Part shown: positions 55,795 to 64,000 of the stretch, one piece after another
Position numbering within the stretch: the stretch's first letter is position 1
Layout: each line of letters opens with the position of its first letter
Assembly: GCF_030418315.1 (NCBI RefSeq)
Contig: NZ_JAUHPV010000004.1
Coordinates: 186,001-250,000 of the forward strand
DNA length: 64,000 nt
From: Demequina zhanjiangensis
GTDB taxonomy: Bacteria; Actinomycetota; Actinomycetes; Actinomycetales; Demequinaceae
Direction: 5' to 3'
Notes under the pieces: generated by a model
Seen by the model: the letters and a program-made list of their open reading frames with translations, nothing else
Told to the model about the DNA's origin: nothing
Databases searched by the model: none
Made by a program: the position numbers and the translations under genes

Positions 55795-57027
55795 TCAGCG
55801 AAGACGGGGCGGGAGTGCGCGCTCGGGCGGCGCCCAGCGCGCGATGTCCTCCGGCCACATGGGGCGGCCCAGGTAGAAGCCCTGCATGTTGTCGCAGCCC
55901 ATCTCCACCAGGAGGTCCAGGTCGGCGGGGCGCTCCACGCCTTCCGCGGTGCAGCTCATGCCGAGCGCATGCCCCAGGTCGATGATCGACCTGACCACCG
56001 TGCGCGACTCCTCGGACGTCGTGGCCGTGGCGACGAAGCTGCGGTCCACCTTGAGCTCTGAGAACGGCAGGCGCGCGAGCTCGAGCATCGACGAGTAGCC
56101 GGTGCCGAAGTCGTCCAGCGACACCTGGAAGCCTTCCAGCCGAAGTCGTGTGAGGCGCTTCAGCGACGTCACAGGGTCGGACATCGCCGCAGTCTCCGTG
56201 AGCTCGACGATGATCCGGGAGGGATCCACCCCGCACTCGCGGGTGAGGGACACCAGGCGCTGGTCCAGGCTGCTCTCGCCCACCTCCGAAGCCGAGATGT
56301 TGATCGAGATGGTCTGCGAGGCAGGCAGGCGCGCCGACGTGAACCACGTCAGAGCGCTCCGCATCACCGAGTTGGTCAGCTCCGACGCGAGGCCGTTCGC
56401 CTCCGCCACCGGCACGAACACGCCCGGCGGGATGTTGCGGCCGTCCACCGTCTGGCACCGGGCGAGGGCCTCATAGCCGACGACCTCGCCCGTCGTGCAC
56501 GACACCTTGGGCTGCAGTGCGACGGTGATGCGATCCTCTTCGAGCAGGCGATGAAGCCCCTCCGGGGTCATGAGGGGGTCGTCAGTGAGCAGCGCAGGGC
56601 TCTGCGCATGCCCCGCTGGACCCTGGCCGACCACCGGCGCACCGGTGGGTGCCTGCAGGATCTCCGCCAGTCGCATCCGCGAGTACGGCTTCGCGAGCGA
56701 GCCTGCCACCGTGAGGCCGTGCGCCGTCGCGAAGCGCAGCGCTGACTCGAGCACGCGCGCGTCCTGCCCGCTCGAGACGATCACCGCCGCGGAGCTGCGT
56801 CGCCGCGCCAGCTCCTCGAGCACCATGAGGCCATCCTCGGCGCCGAGCACGAGGTCGATCATGACGTGCGTGGGGTTCCACAGGTCATGCGCCGCCAGGA
56901 ACGAGTCCACCGTCGTCTCGAGCCGTGCCTCAGCGCCGGCGGCCGTCACCATGGCGCGCGCCATGCGGCCCACGAGGTCGTCGTCGTCGACGATCAGGAC
57001 CCGCGGTGCGATCGCGTCGTCGCTCAT
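55795..57027 (-). CDS. Response regulator with EAL cyclic-di-GMP phosphodiesterase domain, copy 1
   Basis: A 410-residue protein with a REC domain (residues 8-125; acidic pocket VDDDD, phospho-acceptor Asp in VMIDLVLG, Lys in SLAKPY) and a C-terminal EAL domain. All usual catalytic motifs are present: YEALAR, INISASE, ELTET, DDFGTGYSS, ELKVDRSF, AEGVE, QGFYLGRP, so it should hydrolyse cyclic di-GMP. The start overlaps the stop of the hybrid kinase (ATGA). Phosphorylation by that kinase probably sets its activity. Confidence 0.9.
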   Translation of the reverse strand: MSDDAIAPRVLIVDDDDLVGRMARAMVTAAGAEARLETTVDSFLAAHDLWNPTHVMIDLVLGAEDGLMVLEELARRRSSAAVIVSSGQDARVLESALRFATAHGLTVAGSLAKPYSRMRLAEILQAPTGAPVVGQGPAGHAQSPALLTDDPLMTPEGLHRLLEEDRITVALQPKVSCTTGEVVGYEALARCQTVDGRNIPPGVFVPVAEANGLASELTNSVMRSALTWFTSARLPASQTISINISASEVGESSLDQRLVSLTRECGVDPSRIIVELTETAAMSDPVTSLKRLTRLRLEGFQVSLDDFGTGYSSMLELARLPFSELKVDRSFVATATTSEESRTVVRSIIDLGHALGMSCTAEGVERPADLDLLVEMGCDNMQGFYLGRPMWPEDIARWAPPERALPPRLR

Positions 57028-59300
57028 CCGTCGGCACTCCTTCCTTCCGAGACCAGTCTCGAGACCCGTTCGGCCAGTTCGTGAAGCGTGTAAGGCTTCG
57101 TCAGAAGTTCTGCTCCTGGGTCCAGCCTGCCATCTGCCGCAAGAACCTGTTCGGTGTAGCCGGAGACGCAGAGGACCGGAAGGCCAGGTCGGAGCTCCGC
57201 GGCAGCTCGAGCGAGCTCTCTTCCTGACATCCCCCCAGGCATCACCACGTCCGTGAGGAGCAGCGCCGTCTCCGGATGGCTCTCGAGCATGGCGAGTCCG
57301 GCCCTGCCCCCGTCGGCCTCGAGCACGTCGTACCCGAGCCCCCGCAGGCGGGTGGCCGTGTAGGACCTCACCAGGGCGTCGTCCTCCACCAGGACGACGG
57401 TGCCGGTGCCGTGCTCGGGCACCGACCCGGACTCCGGGGTGGCGGCGCCCGGCGCGTCCGAGGCGACTGGCAGGTACAGCGAGAACGCGGCTCCCGCGCC
57501 CGGCTCCGACTCGACCGTGAGCGTCCCGCCGGACTGGCTCGCGAAGCCCCACACCATCGCCAGGCCCAGCCCAGAGCCGCTCCCGAGCGGCTTCGTCGTG
57601 TAGAAGGGCTCGAAGAGTCGGGGGAGCGCGTCGGCGGCGATCCCGCTTCCGGTGTCGGCGACGGTGAGCCGCACGTAGTCGCCTGCCTCAAGGTCCATCG
57701 CGAGGGAGGTCGGCACGTCGTCGTGCGTGCACGGCTGGACGGTGAGGGTGACGGTGCCTCCCTCCGGCATCGCGTCTCGTGCGTTGATCGCCAGGTTCAG
57801 CAGCGCGTTGTCGAGCTTGCCGCGGTCGACCATGATCGCCGGCAGTCCTGTGGAGATGTCGGTCTTCACCTCGATCGCACCGCCCAAGGTGCGCTGAAGC
57901 AGCGGCTGCATGGTGGCGAGCACCTCGGTCAGCGAGGTCGGCTCCGGGCGGAGCGTCTGCCGTCGCGCGAACGCGAGCAGCGCGCGGATCAGCTCCGAGC
58001 CGCGATCGGCCGCCTCCGCGATCATGTCGCGCATCGCCTCGTCCTCCGGCGTGAGGTCGGCATCCGCGAGCGCCTCCGCGCCGCCGATGATCACCGTCAG
58101 GAGGTTGTTGAAGTCGTGCGCGATCCCGCCCGTCAGGCTTCCGACGGACTCGAGCCGGTTGGTGCGCTCCAGCTGCTGTCCCAGCTCACGGAGCTCCGTG
58201 ATGTCCTTCACGTACAACGTGAGTCCGGTCGGGGATTTCGTGACCGTCGTCTCGAACCACTTGTCCAGGACTTCGGCGTACTCGACGACATGGCCGGGCT
58301 GGCCGGTGCGCTGCACCTCGGCGAAGGCGCGTTCGAGCTCCGACCCCTTCACGTCGCTGTACACGTCAGTGACGAGCCTGCCGAGCAGATGCTTCGGGTC
58401 AGCGCCGATCATGCGGGCCGCGGCCGGATTGAGGTACGCATAGCGCGCGTCGCGGGTCAGCGTGATGACCCCGTCATCGATCGACTCCAGAGTCTCCTGG
58501 TGCTCGCGCGCCAGGCGGTCGGCCTCGCGCTGGCTCGCCCGCAGCTCCTCGACGTCGATCGCGCTCGCCCACCAGCGGGTCTCCTCGCCGGTCGGGATCG
58601 GCGCGACCTGCACCATGTGGGCCCGATACGCACCGTCGTGACGCTTGATGCGGAGCTCGACGGCGTAGCCACGGGGCCGAGCCACGGCGTTCTCGAACAG
58701 CGAGTTGGCGCGCGCCAGGTCGTCAGGATGGATGGCCTGATCCCAGCTCAGGCCATCCCGTGGGTCGTAGCCGAGGTAGTCACCCATCGCAGCGCTCGAA
58801 TAGAGAACCTCTCGATCGGAGGTCTGCATCCAGACCGGGACCGGCATGGCCTCCGCCACCGCCTTCAGGCTCTCCTGCTCGACCCGGAGCCGCGCCGCCG
58901 TCCCCTCCAGGGCCTGCACCGAGCTCGTCAGCTCCTGTTCGGCACGTGCGAGCCGCTCGCGACGACGGACCCCCATCACCGCGAGCGCTGTGACGAGCAG
59001 GATGCCGCCGATCTGCGCGCCTCTGCTGAAGAGGAACTGGGACTCGGAGACGCGGAACAGCGCGTCCGCCGGATCGCGCAGCGATGCCAAGGCGATCCCC
59101 AGGATCGAGGCTCCCGCTGCCGCAAGGATGAGACGAGTGCGCTCGGCGAGCATCGCGATGAGCACGAAGAGCGAGTACCCCGCTGCGACTCCGACCGGCA
59201 CCTCGACCATCAGGTCGACGATGAAGACCACCAGCACGCCGACCGAGACCACAGCGGCGTCGACCGCAAACCGCCTCCGTGGCGGCATCTCTTCGCGCAT
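57024..59300 (-). CDS. Hybrid sensor histidine kinase (4 TM, PAS-PAS, HisKA, HATPase, REC)
   Basis: A 758-residue kinase. Four membrane helices lie in residues about 10-125, a coiled segment follows, and two PAS domains precede the H-box GGIAHDFNNLLTVI. The ATPase motifs are NLAINARDAM, VADTGSGIA and GSGSGLGLAM. The C-terminal receiver has VEDDALVR, the acceptor Asp in LLTDVVMPGG and Lys in LLTKPYT. The FNNLL kinase type is like FixL. ATG 59300 follows GAGGGG; TAGGCT upstream (near 59350) is a possible -10. It forms an operon with the REC-EAL gene. Confidence 0.9.
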   Translation of the reverse strand: MREEMPPRRRFAVDAAVVSVGVLVVFIVDLMVEVPVGVAAGYSLFVLIAMLAERTRLILAAAGASILGIALASLRDPADALFRVSESQFLFSRGAQIGGILLVTALAVMGVRRRERLARAEQELTSSVQALEGTAARLRVEQESLKAVAEAMPVPVWMQTSDREVLYSSAAMGDYLGYDPRDGLSWDQAIHPDDLARANSLFENAVARPRGYAVELRIKRHDGAYRAHMVQVAPIPTGEETRWWASAIDVEELRASQREADRLAREHQETLESIDDGVITLTRDARYAYLNPAAARMIGADPKHLLGRLVTDVYSDVKGSELERAFAEVQRTGQPGHVVEYAEVLDKWFETTVTKSPTGLTLYVKDITELRELGQQLERTNRLESVGSLTGGIAHDFNNLLTVIIGGAEALADADLTPEDEAMRDMIAEAADRGSELIRALLAFARRQTLRPEPTSLTEVLATMQPLLQRTLGGAIEVKTDISTGLPAIMVDRGKLDNALLNLAINARDAMPEGGTVTLTVQPCTHDDVPTSLAMDLEAGDYVRLTVADTGSGIAADALPRLFEPFYTTKPLGSGSGLGLAMVWGFASQSGGTLTVESEPGAGAAFSLYLPVASDAPGAATPESGSVPEHGTGTVVLVEDDALVRSYTATRLRGLGYDVLEADGGRAGLAMLESHPETALLLTDVVMPGGMSGRELARAAAELRPGLPVLCVSGYTEQVLAADGRLDPGAELLTKPYTLHELAERVSRLVSEGRSADG

Positions 59301-59450
59301 CCGGAACCCCTCAGTGCCTTCGCTCGACACACTGTTGCCGTGTGCACGTGAGCCTATCCGCAAGAATGAGAAGCGGGGGTGTGGAATGCCTCACTCGGGA
59401 CCGCACCGAGCCGCCTCGCAGCTCGACGGCTCGGCTGGCGCACCGTGTGC

Positions 59451-59456
59451 CATACT
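59451..59456 (+). promoter_or_regulatory. -10 box CATACT of the cimA leader
   Basis: CATACT lies 7 nt before the ATG of the Ile-rich leader ORF (59464), a leaderless layout. No good -35 box is seen. Confidence 0.5.
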
Positions 59457-59463
59457 GATCCCG

Positions 59464-59490
59464 ATGCACACCGCGATCATCATTCCGTAG
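59464..59490 (+). CDS. Isoleucine leader peptide (MHTAIIIP) of cimA
   Basis: An eight-codon ORF, ATG-CAC-ACC-GCG-ATC-ATC-ATT-CCG-TAG, contains three consecutive Ile codons (59476-59484). It is immediately followed by a hairpin and an intrinsic terminator, and the next gene makes an isoleucine precursor. This is the classic design of an attenuation leader peptide. It has no ribosome-binding site; the -10 box 7 nt upstream implies leaderless translation. Confidence 0.7.
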   Translation: MHTAIIIP

Positions 59491-59545
59491 CGCGTCGGCG
59501 ACCCCCTCCCGACGCGCAGCCTCCCGCACCCAGGGAGGCTTTTTT
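59490..59545 (+). terminator. Attenuator: hairpin plus intrinsic terminator upstream of cimA
   Basis: Stem 1 pairs GCGCGTCGG (59490-59498) with CCGACGCGC (59509-59517). Directly after it AGCCTCCC (59518-59525) pairs with GGGAGGCT (59533-59540), closing a 7-nt loop and running into six T (59540-59545), a textbook intrinsic terminator. CCTCCC also occurs at 59505-59510 and could pair with the same GGGAGG, giving an alternative fold. No gene upstream on this strand needs a terminator here, as the kinase gene diverges. Confidence 0.72.
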
Positions 59546-59587
59546 GTTGGGAAGGGTCGACGGCGGCACGAGCCGAGGAGCGACACG

Positions 59588-61189
59588 ATGACGGATCTCA
59601 CTGTCGAGGTCTACGACACGACCCTGCGCGATGGTGCCCAGCAGGAGGGCATGAACCTGTCCGTGGCCGACAAGATGGCCATCGCGCCTCTGCTCGACCA
59701 GCTCGGCGTCGGGGTCATCGAGGGCGGATGGCCGGGCGCCGTGCCCAAGGACACCGAGTTCTTCCAGCTTGTCGCGAAGGAGCTGAGCTTCCGCAACGCC
59801 ACGTTCGCCGCCTTCGGCATGACGCGCCGCGCAGGATCGACCGCCGCCGCCGACCCCCAGGTCAGGGCCCTGCTCGACTCTGAGGCGCCCATCATCACCC
59901 TGGTCGCCAAGTCCGACATCCGGCACGCCGAGCGTGCGCTCCGGGTCAGTCCCGACGAGAACCTGCGGATGATCGAGGAGACCGTCGCCTTCCTCGTAGG
60001 CGAGGGTCGCCGCGTCGTGCTCGATGCCGAGCACTTCTTCGACGGCTACCGCTTCGACCCCGCCTACTCGCTCCGGTGCCTCCAGGCGGGGGAGCAGGCA
60101 GGCGCCTCCACGCTCGTGCTCTGCGACACCAACGGCGGCATGCTGCCGGACGACGTGACGGGCATCGTGACCGAGGTGCGCCAGGCCACCCAGGCGCAGC
60201 TGGGAATGCACGCGCACAACGATTCCGGCTGCGCAGTCGCTAACTCCATGGCCTCGGTCGCCGCGGGCGTCACCCACGTGCAGGGCTGCGTCAACGGCTA
60301 CGGTGAGCGCACCGGCAACGCCGACCTGGTGGCGGTCGCCGCGAACCTCGAGATCAAGAAGGGCATCCATGCCCTCGCGAATGACGGCCTCGTCGAGTCG
60401 ACCCGCATCGCTCACGCGATCGCCGAGGTCACCAACATCGCGCCGTTCGCTCGGCAGCCGTACGTGGGTGCGTCCGCCTTCGCGCACAAGGCAGGGCTGC
60501 ACGCCTCGGCCATCAAGGTGGATCCGGACCTGTACCAGCACACCGATCCCGCGCTGGTCGGAAACGACATGCGCATGCTCGTGTCCGAGATGGCGGGCCG
60601 CGCGTCGATCGAGCTGAAGGGCAAGGAGCTCGGCTACGACCTGTCCGGTCAGAGCGAGCTGCTGACCAGGATCACCGAGCGGGTCAAGCACGCCGAGGCC
60701 GCCGGGTACACCTATGACGCGGCCGACGCCTCGTTCGACCTCCTGCTGCGCGCAGAGCTCGGGCAGCTCCACAGGTACTGGGCCGTCGAGGAGTGGCGGG
60801 TCCGCGTGTCCTCGAAGCCGGGAGACCCGACCGACGCGGGCGCGGAGGCGGTGCTGAAGCTCCGCGCGGGAGGGTCCGTGCGGCACCTCGTGGTCGGCGA
60901 GGGCAACGGCCCCGTGAACGCGCTCGACCACGCGCTGCGGAGCGCGCTCGCCAAGGTCTACCCGGAGATCGAGCGCTTCGAGCTCACCGACTTCAAGGTC
61001 CGCATCATGGAGGCGAGCCACGGCACGGACGCGATCACGCGCGTCCTCGTGACCACGGCCGACACCGAGACCGGGCGCTCCTGGGTCACCGTCGGCGTCG
61101 GGCCGAACGTCATCGAGGCCTCGTGGGAGGCTCTGACCGACGCCTTCTACTACGGGCTCGTCACCCACGACGTCGCACCGAACCCCTGA
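59588..61189 (+). CDS. cimA: (R)-Citramalate synthase
   Basis: A 533-residue enzyme of the isopropylmalate/citramalate synthase family that condenses pyruvate and acetyl-CoA to citramalate, the threonine-independent entry to isoleucine. The catalytic barrel shows YDTTLRDGAQQEGMNLS, the metal-site GMHAHNDSGCAVANS and NGYGERTGNADL. The C-terminal 150 residues (from about 390) form the regulatory LeuA-dimer domain that binds isoleucine in homologues. The length fits CimA (about 520-540). ATG 59588 follows GAGGAG. Preceded by an Ile-codon leader and terminator. A homocitrate or isopropylmalate synthase is less likely from the motifs. Confidence 0.9.
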   Translation: MTDLTVEVYDTTLRDGAQQEGMNLSVADKMAIAPLLDQLGVGVIEGGWPGAVPKDTEFFQLVAKELSFRNATFAAFGMTRRAGSTAAADPQVRALLDSEAPIITLVAKSDIRHAERALRVSPDENLRMIEETVAFLVGEGRRVVLDAEHFFDGYRFDPAYSLRCLQAGEQAGASTLVLCDTNGGMLPDDVTGIVTEVRQATQAQLGMHAHNDSGCAVANSMASVAAGVTHVQGCVNGYGERTGNADLVAVAANLEIKKGIHALANDGLVESTRIAHAIAEVTNIAPFARQPYVGASAFAHKAGLHASAIKVDPDLYQHTDPALVGNDMRMLVSEMAGRASIELKGKELGYDLSGQSELLTRITERVKHAEAAGYTYDAADASFDLLLRAELGQLHRYWAVEEWRVRVSSKPGDPTDAGAEAVLKLRAGGSVRHLVVGEGNGPVNALDHALRSALAKVYPEIERFELTDFKVRIMEASHGTDAITRVLVTTADTETGRSWVTVGVGPNVIEASWEALTDAFYYGLVTHDVAPNP

Positions 61190-61197
61190 TCTCGCGG

Positions 61198-61213
61198 CCG
61201 AGCGGGGGCTCGG
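61198..61213. terminator. Hairpin between convergent cimA and REC-EAL gene
   Basis: CCGAGC and GCTCGG pair around GGGG in the 24-nt gap between the stops. Confidence 0.45.
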
Positions 61214-62467
61214 TCACGGTTCGATGCGCGCACCATCCTCCTGCGCGCGCAGGAACGTGTGCGGCAGCTCCGACTCCCAGTCGTGCATCCACGCCGCGAA
61301 GCGCGAGGCGGGCATCGGGCGTGCCAGGTGGAATCCCTGCGCGGAGCTGCAGCCCATCTCGGTGACCGCACGAAGCTGGTCCGCGGTCTCGACTCCCTCC
61401 GCGATCGATGTGAGGCCGAGGCCCTCCGCCATCGCGATGATGGAGCGCACCACGGTCGCGGAACGCGGCGAGGTGGACATGGCGCCGACGAACGAACGGT
61501 CCACCTTGAGCTCCGAGAATGGCAGTCGCGCGAGCTGCGACACCGACGAGTAGCCGGTGCCGAAGTCGTCGATCGAGAGCCCGAACCCCTCAAGGCCGAG
61601 CCGCGTGAGCACCTCAAGCGAACCGATCGAGTCCTTGACGGTGCTCGTCTCCGTCAGCTCGAGCATCAGGCGGCGCGGCGGGACCCCATGCTCCACGCAC
61701 TTGTCCACGAGCCGCCGCGCAAGGCCCGGCTCGCTCAACTCGGCGGCAGAGAGGTTGATCGACAACGTGAAGTGCTCCGGCACGGACGTCGACGCGAGCC
61801 AGGCCACCGCCTGCGCGCTGATGAGGTCCGTCAGCTGGGCCACGAGCCCGATCTGCTCCGCGTACGGCACGAACGTCGCAGGCGGCACAGAGCCCAGCAC
61901 CGGATGGTTCCAGCGCGCGAGCACCTCCGCGCCCGTCACCCTGCCGTCCAGGCACGAGACCTTCGGCTGGAGGTGGATCTCCAGCTCGGAGTCCTGGATC
62001 GCCTTGCGCAGCGCCACCGAGAAGCCCCAGTAGCTCTTCTCCGCGAACTCCGTTGCGATGGTCCTCTCAGGTCGCGCGTCGTCGATCGGTGAGTCGAGCA
62101 GCGCGGCGACCTCCCCGCGCCTGAACGGCTTCGGAAGCGTGCCCGCGTACTGGAGCCCGCACTCGATCGCGTAGGTGCGGGCGGCCTCCACGAGGTGCGG
62201 AGCCGCGCCGGAGGTGATGATCACGGCGCCGCGATAGCCCGTCTGTGAGAGCTGTTTGAGCACCCCGATGCCGTCGAGCGTCCCCATCATCAGGTCGACG
62301 ATGACGCAGCACGGCTTCCACTCGCGCACCAGTACCAGGAACTGCTCCGGATCGGACGCTGCGCGCGCCTCGTAGCCCGTGCTGCGCGCGTGGGCGACAG
62401 CCATCGCCGCGACAAGAGCGTCATCGTCGATCACCAGGACGCGAGGGCATCGGTCTGTGCCCATCAT
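61214..62467 (-). CDS. Response regulator with EAL domain, copy 2
   Basis: A 417-residue paralogue of the 55795-57027 product: REC domain (VIDDDALVA, acceptor Asp in VIVDLMMG, Lys in TLPKPF) then EAL domain. The first catalytic motif reads AEVLAR, and the remaining ones are intact (SINLSAAE, ELTET, DDFGTGYSS, ELKVDRSF, AEGVE, QGFHLARP). It should be an active cyclic-di-GMP phosphodiesterase. The ATG at 62467 overlaps the kinase stop (ATGA); ATG 62464 is an alternative. Confidence 0.9.
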   Translation of the reverse strand: MMGTDRCPRVLVIDDDALVAAMAVAHARSTGYEARAASDPEQFLVLVREWKPCCVIVDLMMGTLDGIGVLKQLSQTGYRGAVIITSGAAPHLVEAARTYAIECGLQYAGTLPKPFRRGEVAALLDSPIDDARPERTIATEFAEKSYWGFSVALRKAIQDSELEIHLQPKVSCLDGRVTGAEVLARWNHPVLGSVPPATFVPYAEQIGLVAQLTDLISAQAVAWLASTSVPEHFTLSINLSAAELSEPGLARRLVDKCVEHGVPPRRLMLELTETSTVKDSIGSLEVLTRLGLEGFGLSIDDFGTGYSSVSQLARLPFSELKVDRSFVGAMSTSPRSATVVRSIIAMAEGLGLTSIAEGVETADQLRAVTEMGCSSAQGFHLARPMPASRFAAWMHDWESELPHTFLRAQEDGARIEP

Positions 62468-64000
62468 CCGACCTCAGCGCGATCGAGGGCCTCCGTGATC
62501 TGCTCGGTCAGCTGCTCCGCGGTGTACGGCTTGCTGAGCAGCGTCACCTCGGGATCGGCGCCTCCGTTGTGGAGCACCACGTCCTCCGTGTAGCCGGAGG
62601 TGAAGAGTACCGGCGTGCCGGGACGACGCTCGAGCACCGCGTCCGCGAGGTCGCGTCCGGACATGCCGCCCGGCATGACCACGTCCGTGAAGAGCAGGTC
62701 GATCGGCCCGAGCGTCTCGAGGAGCGCGAGCGCTTCCGGACCTGAGGGCGCGGCGTGCACGGTGTGTCCCAGGCTTCTCAGCCTCTCCGTCGCGAACGTG
62801 CGCACCAGGTCGTCGTCCTCCGCCAGGAGGATCACGCCGGGCTGGATCGGCCTGAGCGGCGGCAGCTCACCCGGTCGTCTCGCCTCTGCGTCCACGCTCG
62901 ACAGCGGCAGGTAGAGCCGGAAGGTGCTGCCGACTCCCGGCTCCGAGTAGACGGACACGTGGCCGCCGGTCTGCTTCGCGAAGCCCCACACCATCGCGAG
63001 GCCGAGTCCCGACCCCTTGCCGCTCGCCTTCGTGGTGAAGAAGGGCTCGAAGAGCCGCTCAACGATGTCAGGGTCAACGCCCGTGCCCGTGTCGGAGACG
63101 GTGATCGCGACGTAGCGGCCCGGATGCACGTCCGTGTGCGCCCTCGCATAGGCGGCGTCGAGCTCGGTCTCCTCAGCACCGATCGACAGCCGACCTCCGT
63201 CGGGCATCGCGTCCCGAGCGTTGATCACCAGGTTGAGCAGCGCGTTCTCCAGCTGGACGGGGTCGACCATCACGGCTGGAAGCCCCGGGTCCGGGGCCAC
63301 GTGGAGCTCGATCGTCTCGCCGAGCGCGCGATGAAGCATGGGCTCCAGGTCTCCCAGCCTCAGCTCGAGGTCCACGGCCTGAGGCTCCAGTGCCTGCCTG
63401 CGGGAGAACGCGAGCATGCGGGAGGTGAGGTCGGCACCTCGCTTCGCCGACTCCACGACGAGCTCTGCCATCTCGCGTGCCTCGCGGCCGACTGACGGGT
63501 CGTGCGCGACCGCCTCGGCGCCGCCGAGCACCACGGTGAGCACGTTGTTGAAGTCGTGGGCGATGCCTCCCGTGAGGCGTCCGAGGGAGTCGAGCCGCTG
63601 CGCCTGCACGAGCTGCTCGGTGAGCCGCTTGGTCTCGGAGACGTCCCGGTTGAAGACGGAGAGTCCACGTGGCGTCGGCGTCGCCATGACTGCGAACCAG
63701 CGGCCGAAGCCTTTGCTGAAGTAGGTGAAGGACTGCGGGTTGCCCGTCGCCATCGCCAACGTGAGGCCTTCCCTCGCCTCGTCGTCCGGCTCGAAGGGGA
63801 ACACGTCCCACAGCAGCTCTCCGACGAGGTCCTGCGACAGCTTGCCCACGAGCGAGCGCGCGGCGGAGTTGGCGTAGACGAGCCGCCAGTCGTGATCGAC
63901 GGCGTAGATGCTGTCGGTGGTGGATTCGAGGATCGTGGCGCGTTCCGCGGCGAGCGCCTCGGCGCGTTCACGGAGCTTCCTTGTGGCGTCGACGTTGATC
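62464..64000 (-). CDS. Hybrid sensor histidine kinase, copy 2 (5' end outside window)
   Basis: The visible part is about 512 codons, open to the window edge. It holds a coiled segment and PAS domain (ILESTTDSIYAVDHDWRLVYA onward in two parts), the H-box GGIAHDFNNVLTVV, ATPase motifs NLVINARDAM, VSDTGTGVD and GKGSGLGLAM, and a C-terminal receiver (AEDDDLVR, acceptor Asp in LFTDVVMPGG, Lys in LLSKPYT). It is a close paralogue of the kinase at 57024-59300 and likewise ends in a REC-EAL gene with an ATGA overlap. An internal GTG at 63849 is not the real start, as the PAS sequence continues upstream. Confidence 0.88.
   Translation of the reverse strand, partial: INVDATRKLRERAEALAAERATILESTTDSIYAVDHDWRLVYANSAARSLVGKLSQDLVGELLWDVFPFEPDDEAREGLTLAMATGNPQSFTYFSKGFGRWFAVMATPTPRGLSVFNRDVSETKRLTEQLVQAQRLDSLGRLTGGIAHDFNNVLTVVLGGAEAVAHDPSVGREAREMAELVVESAKRGADLTSRMLAFSRRQALEPQAVDLELRLGDLEPMLHRALGETIELHVAPDPGLPAVMVDPVQLENALLNLVINARDAMPDGGRLSIGAEETELDAAYARAHTDVHPGRYVAITVSDTGTGVDPDIVERLFEPFFTTKASGKGSGLGLAMVWGFAKQTGGHVSVYSEPGVGSTFRLYLPLSSVDAEARRPGELPPLRPIQPGVILLAEDDDLVRTFATERLRSLGHTVHAAPSGPEALALLETLGPIDLLFTDVVMPGGMSGRDLADAVLERRPGTPVLFTSGYTEDVVLHNGGADPEVTLLSKPYTAEQLTEQITEALDRAEVG

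Noticed and set aside
63849-63851. GTG 63849 as the start of the second hybrid kinase.
   Set aside because: The frame upstream continues with clear PAS-type sequence to the window edge, so the gene is truncated by the window rather than starting here.

Overview
The window is high-GC DNA with dense gene packing, many GTG starts, 4-nt ATGA/GTGA overlaps and many promoters whose -10 box lies 6-7 nt before the start codon (leaderless mRNAs). Together with families such as Eis, DUF3558 lipoproteins, truncated haemoglobin O and RbsA-type sugar ATPases, this points to an actinobacterium, most likely of the order Micrococcales. The order is an inference. No rRNA, tRNA, insertion sequence, prophage or CRISPR was seen.

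Layout. 1-6.2 kb: a galactofuranose/ribose-type sugar ABC operon (ATPase, two permeases, a second ATPase with its own promoter, LacI regulator). 6.2-11.8 kb: a coupled pair of P-loop GTPases preceded by a 9-codon leaderless ORF, then an SSB paralogue and EttA. 11.8-12.8 kb: a small membrane protein gene between two oppositely oriented arrays of exact 41-bp period. 12.8-16.5 kb: a glycine-betaine/proline ABC operon with a long hairpin-rich leader. 16.5-21.3 kb: TesB thioesterase, truncated globin, MscS channel and divergent MalQ. 21.3-21.5 kb: a CRP-type box and promoter between two convergent genes, probably driving a small RNA. 21.5-29.4 kb: two M1 aminopeptidases flanking a secreted DUF5979-type protein with its own CRP-type box.

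29.4-35.2 kb: carboxylesterase, then two membrane GGDEF proteins around an MFS exporter. 35.2-38.3 kb: an SPFH / zinc-ribbon / single-TM module resembling Bacillus YdjI/YdjG. 38.3-47.9 kb: three more related MFS exporters, an AraC regulator, a DUF3558 lipoprotein, a RibD/DHFR-fold reductase, TrmL, a ClC channel and a divergent MarR. 48-55.7 kb: ABC exporter, GH13 alpha-glucosidase, a 35-residue Cys-rich peptide, M13 peptidase, Eis-like acetyltransferase and RpiB. 55.8-64 kb: two copies of a hybrid-histidine-kinase plus REC-EAL operon on either side of citramalate synthase (cimA).

The strongest new observation is upstream of cimA: a leaderless 8-codon ORF (M-H-T-A-I-I-I-P) followed by a hairpin and an intrinsic terminator with a T6 tract, which looks like an isoleucine attenuator. 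The other main leads are the CRP-controlled candidate sRNA at 21.4 kb, the paired 41-bp arrays at 12 kb, and the Cys-rich micro-protein at 51.8 kb. Cyclic-di-GMP turnover is a theme: two diguanylate cyclases and two phosphodiesterases, the latter each coupled to a kinase.
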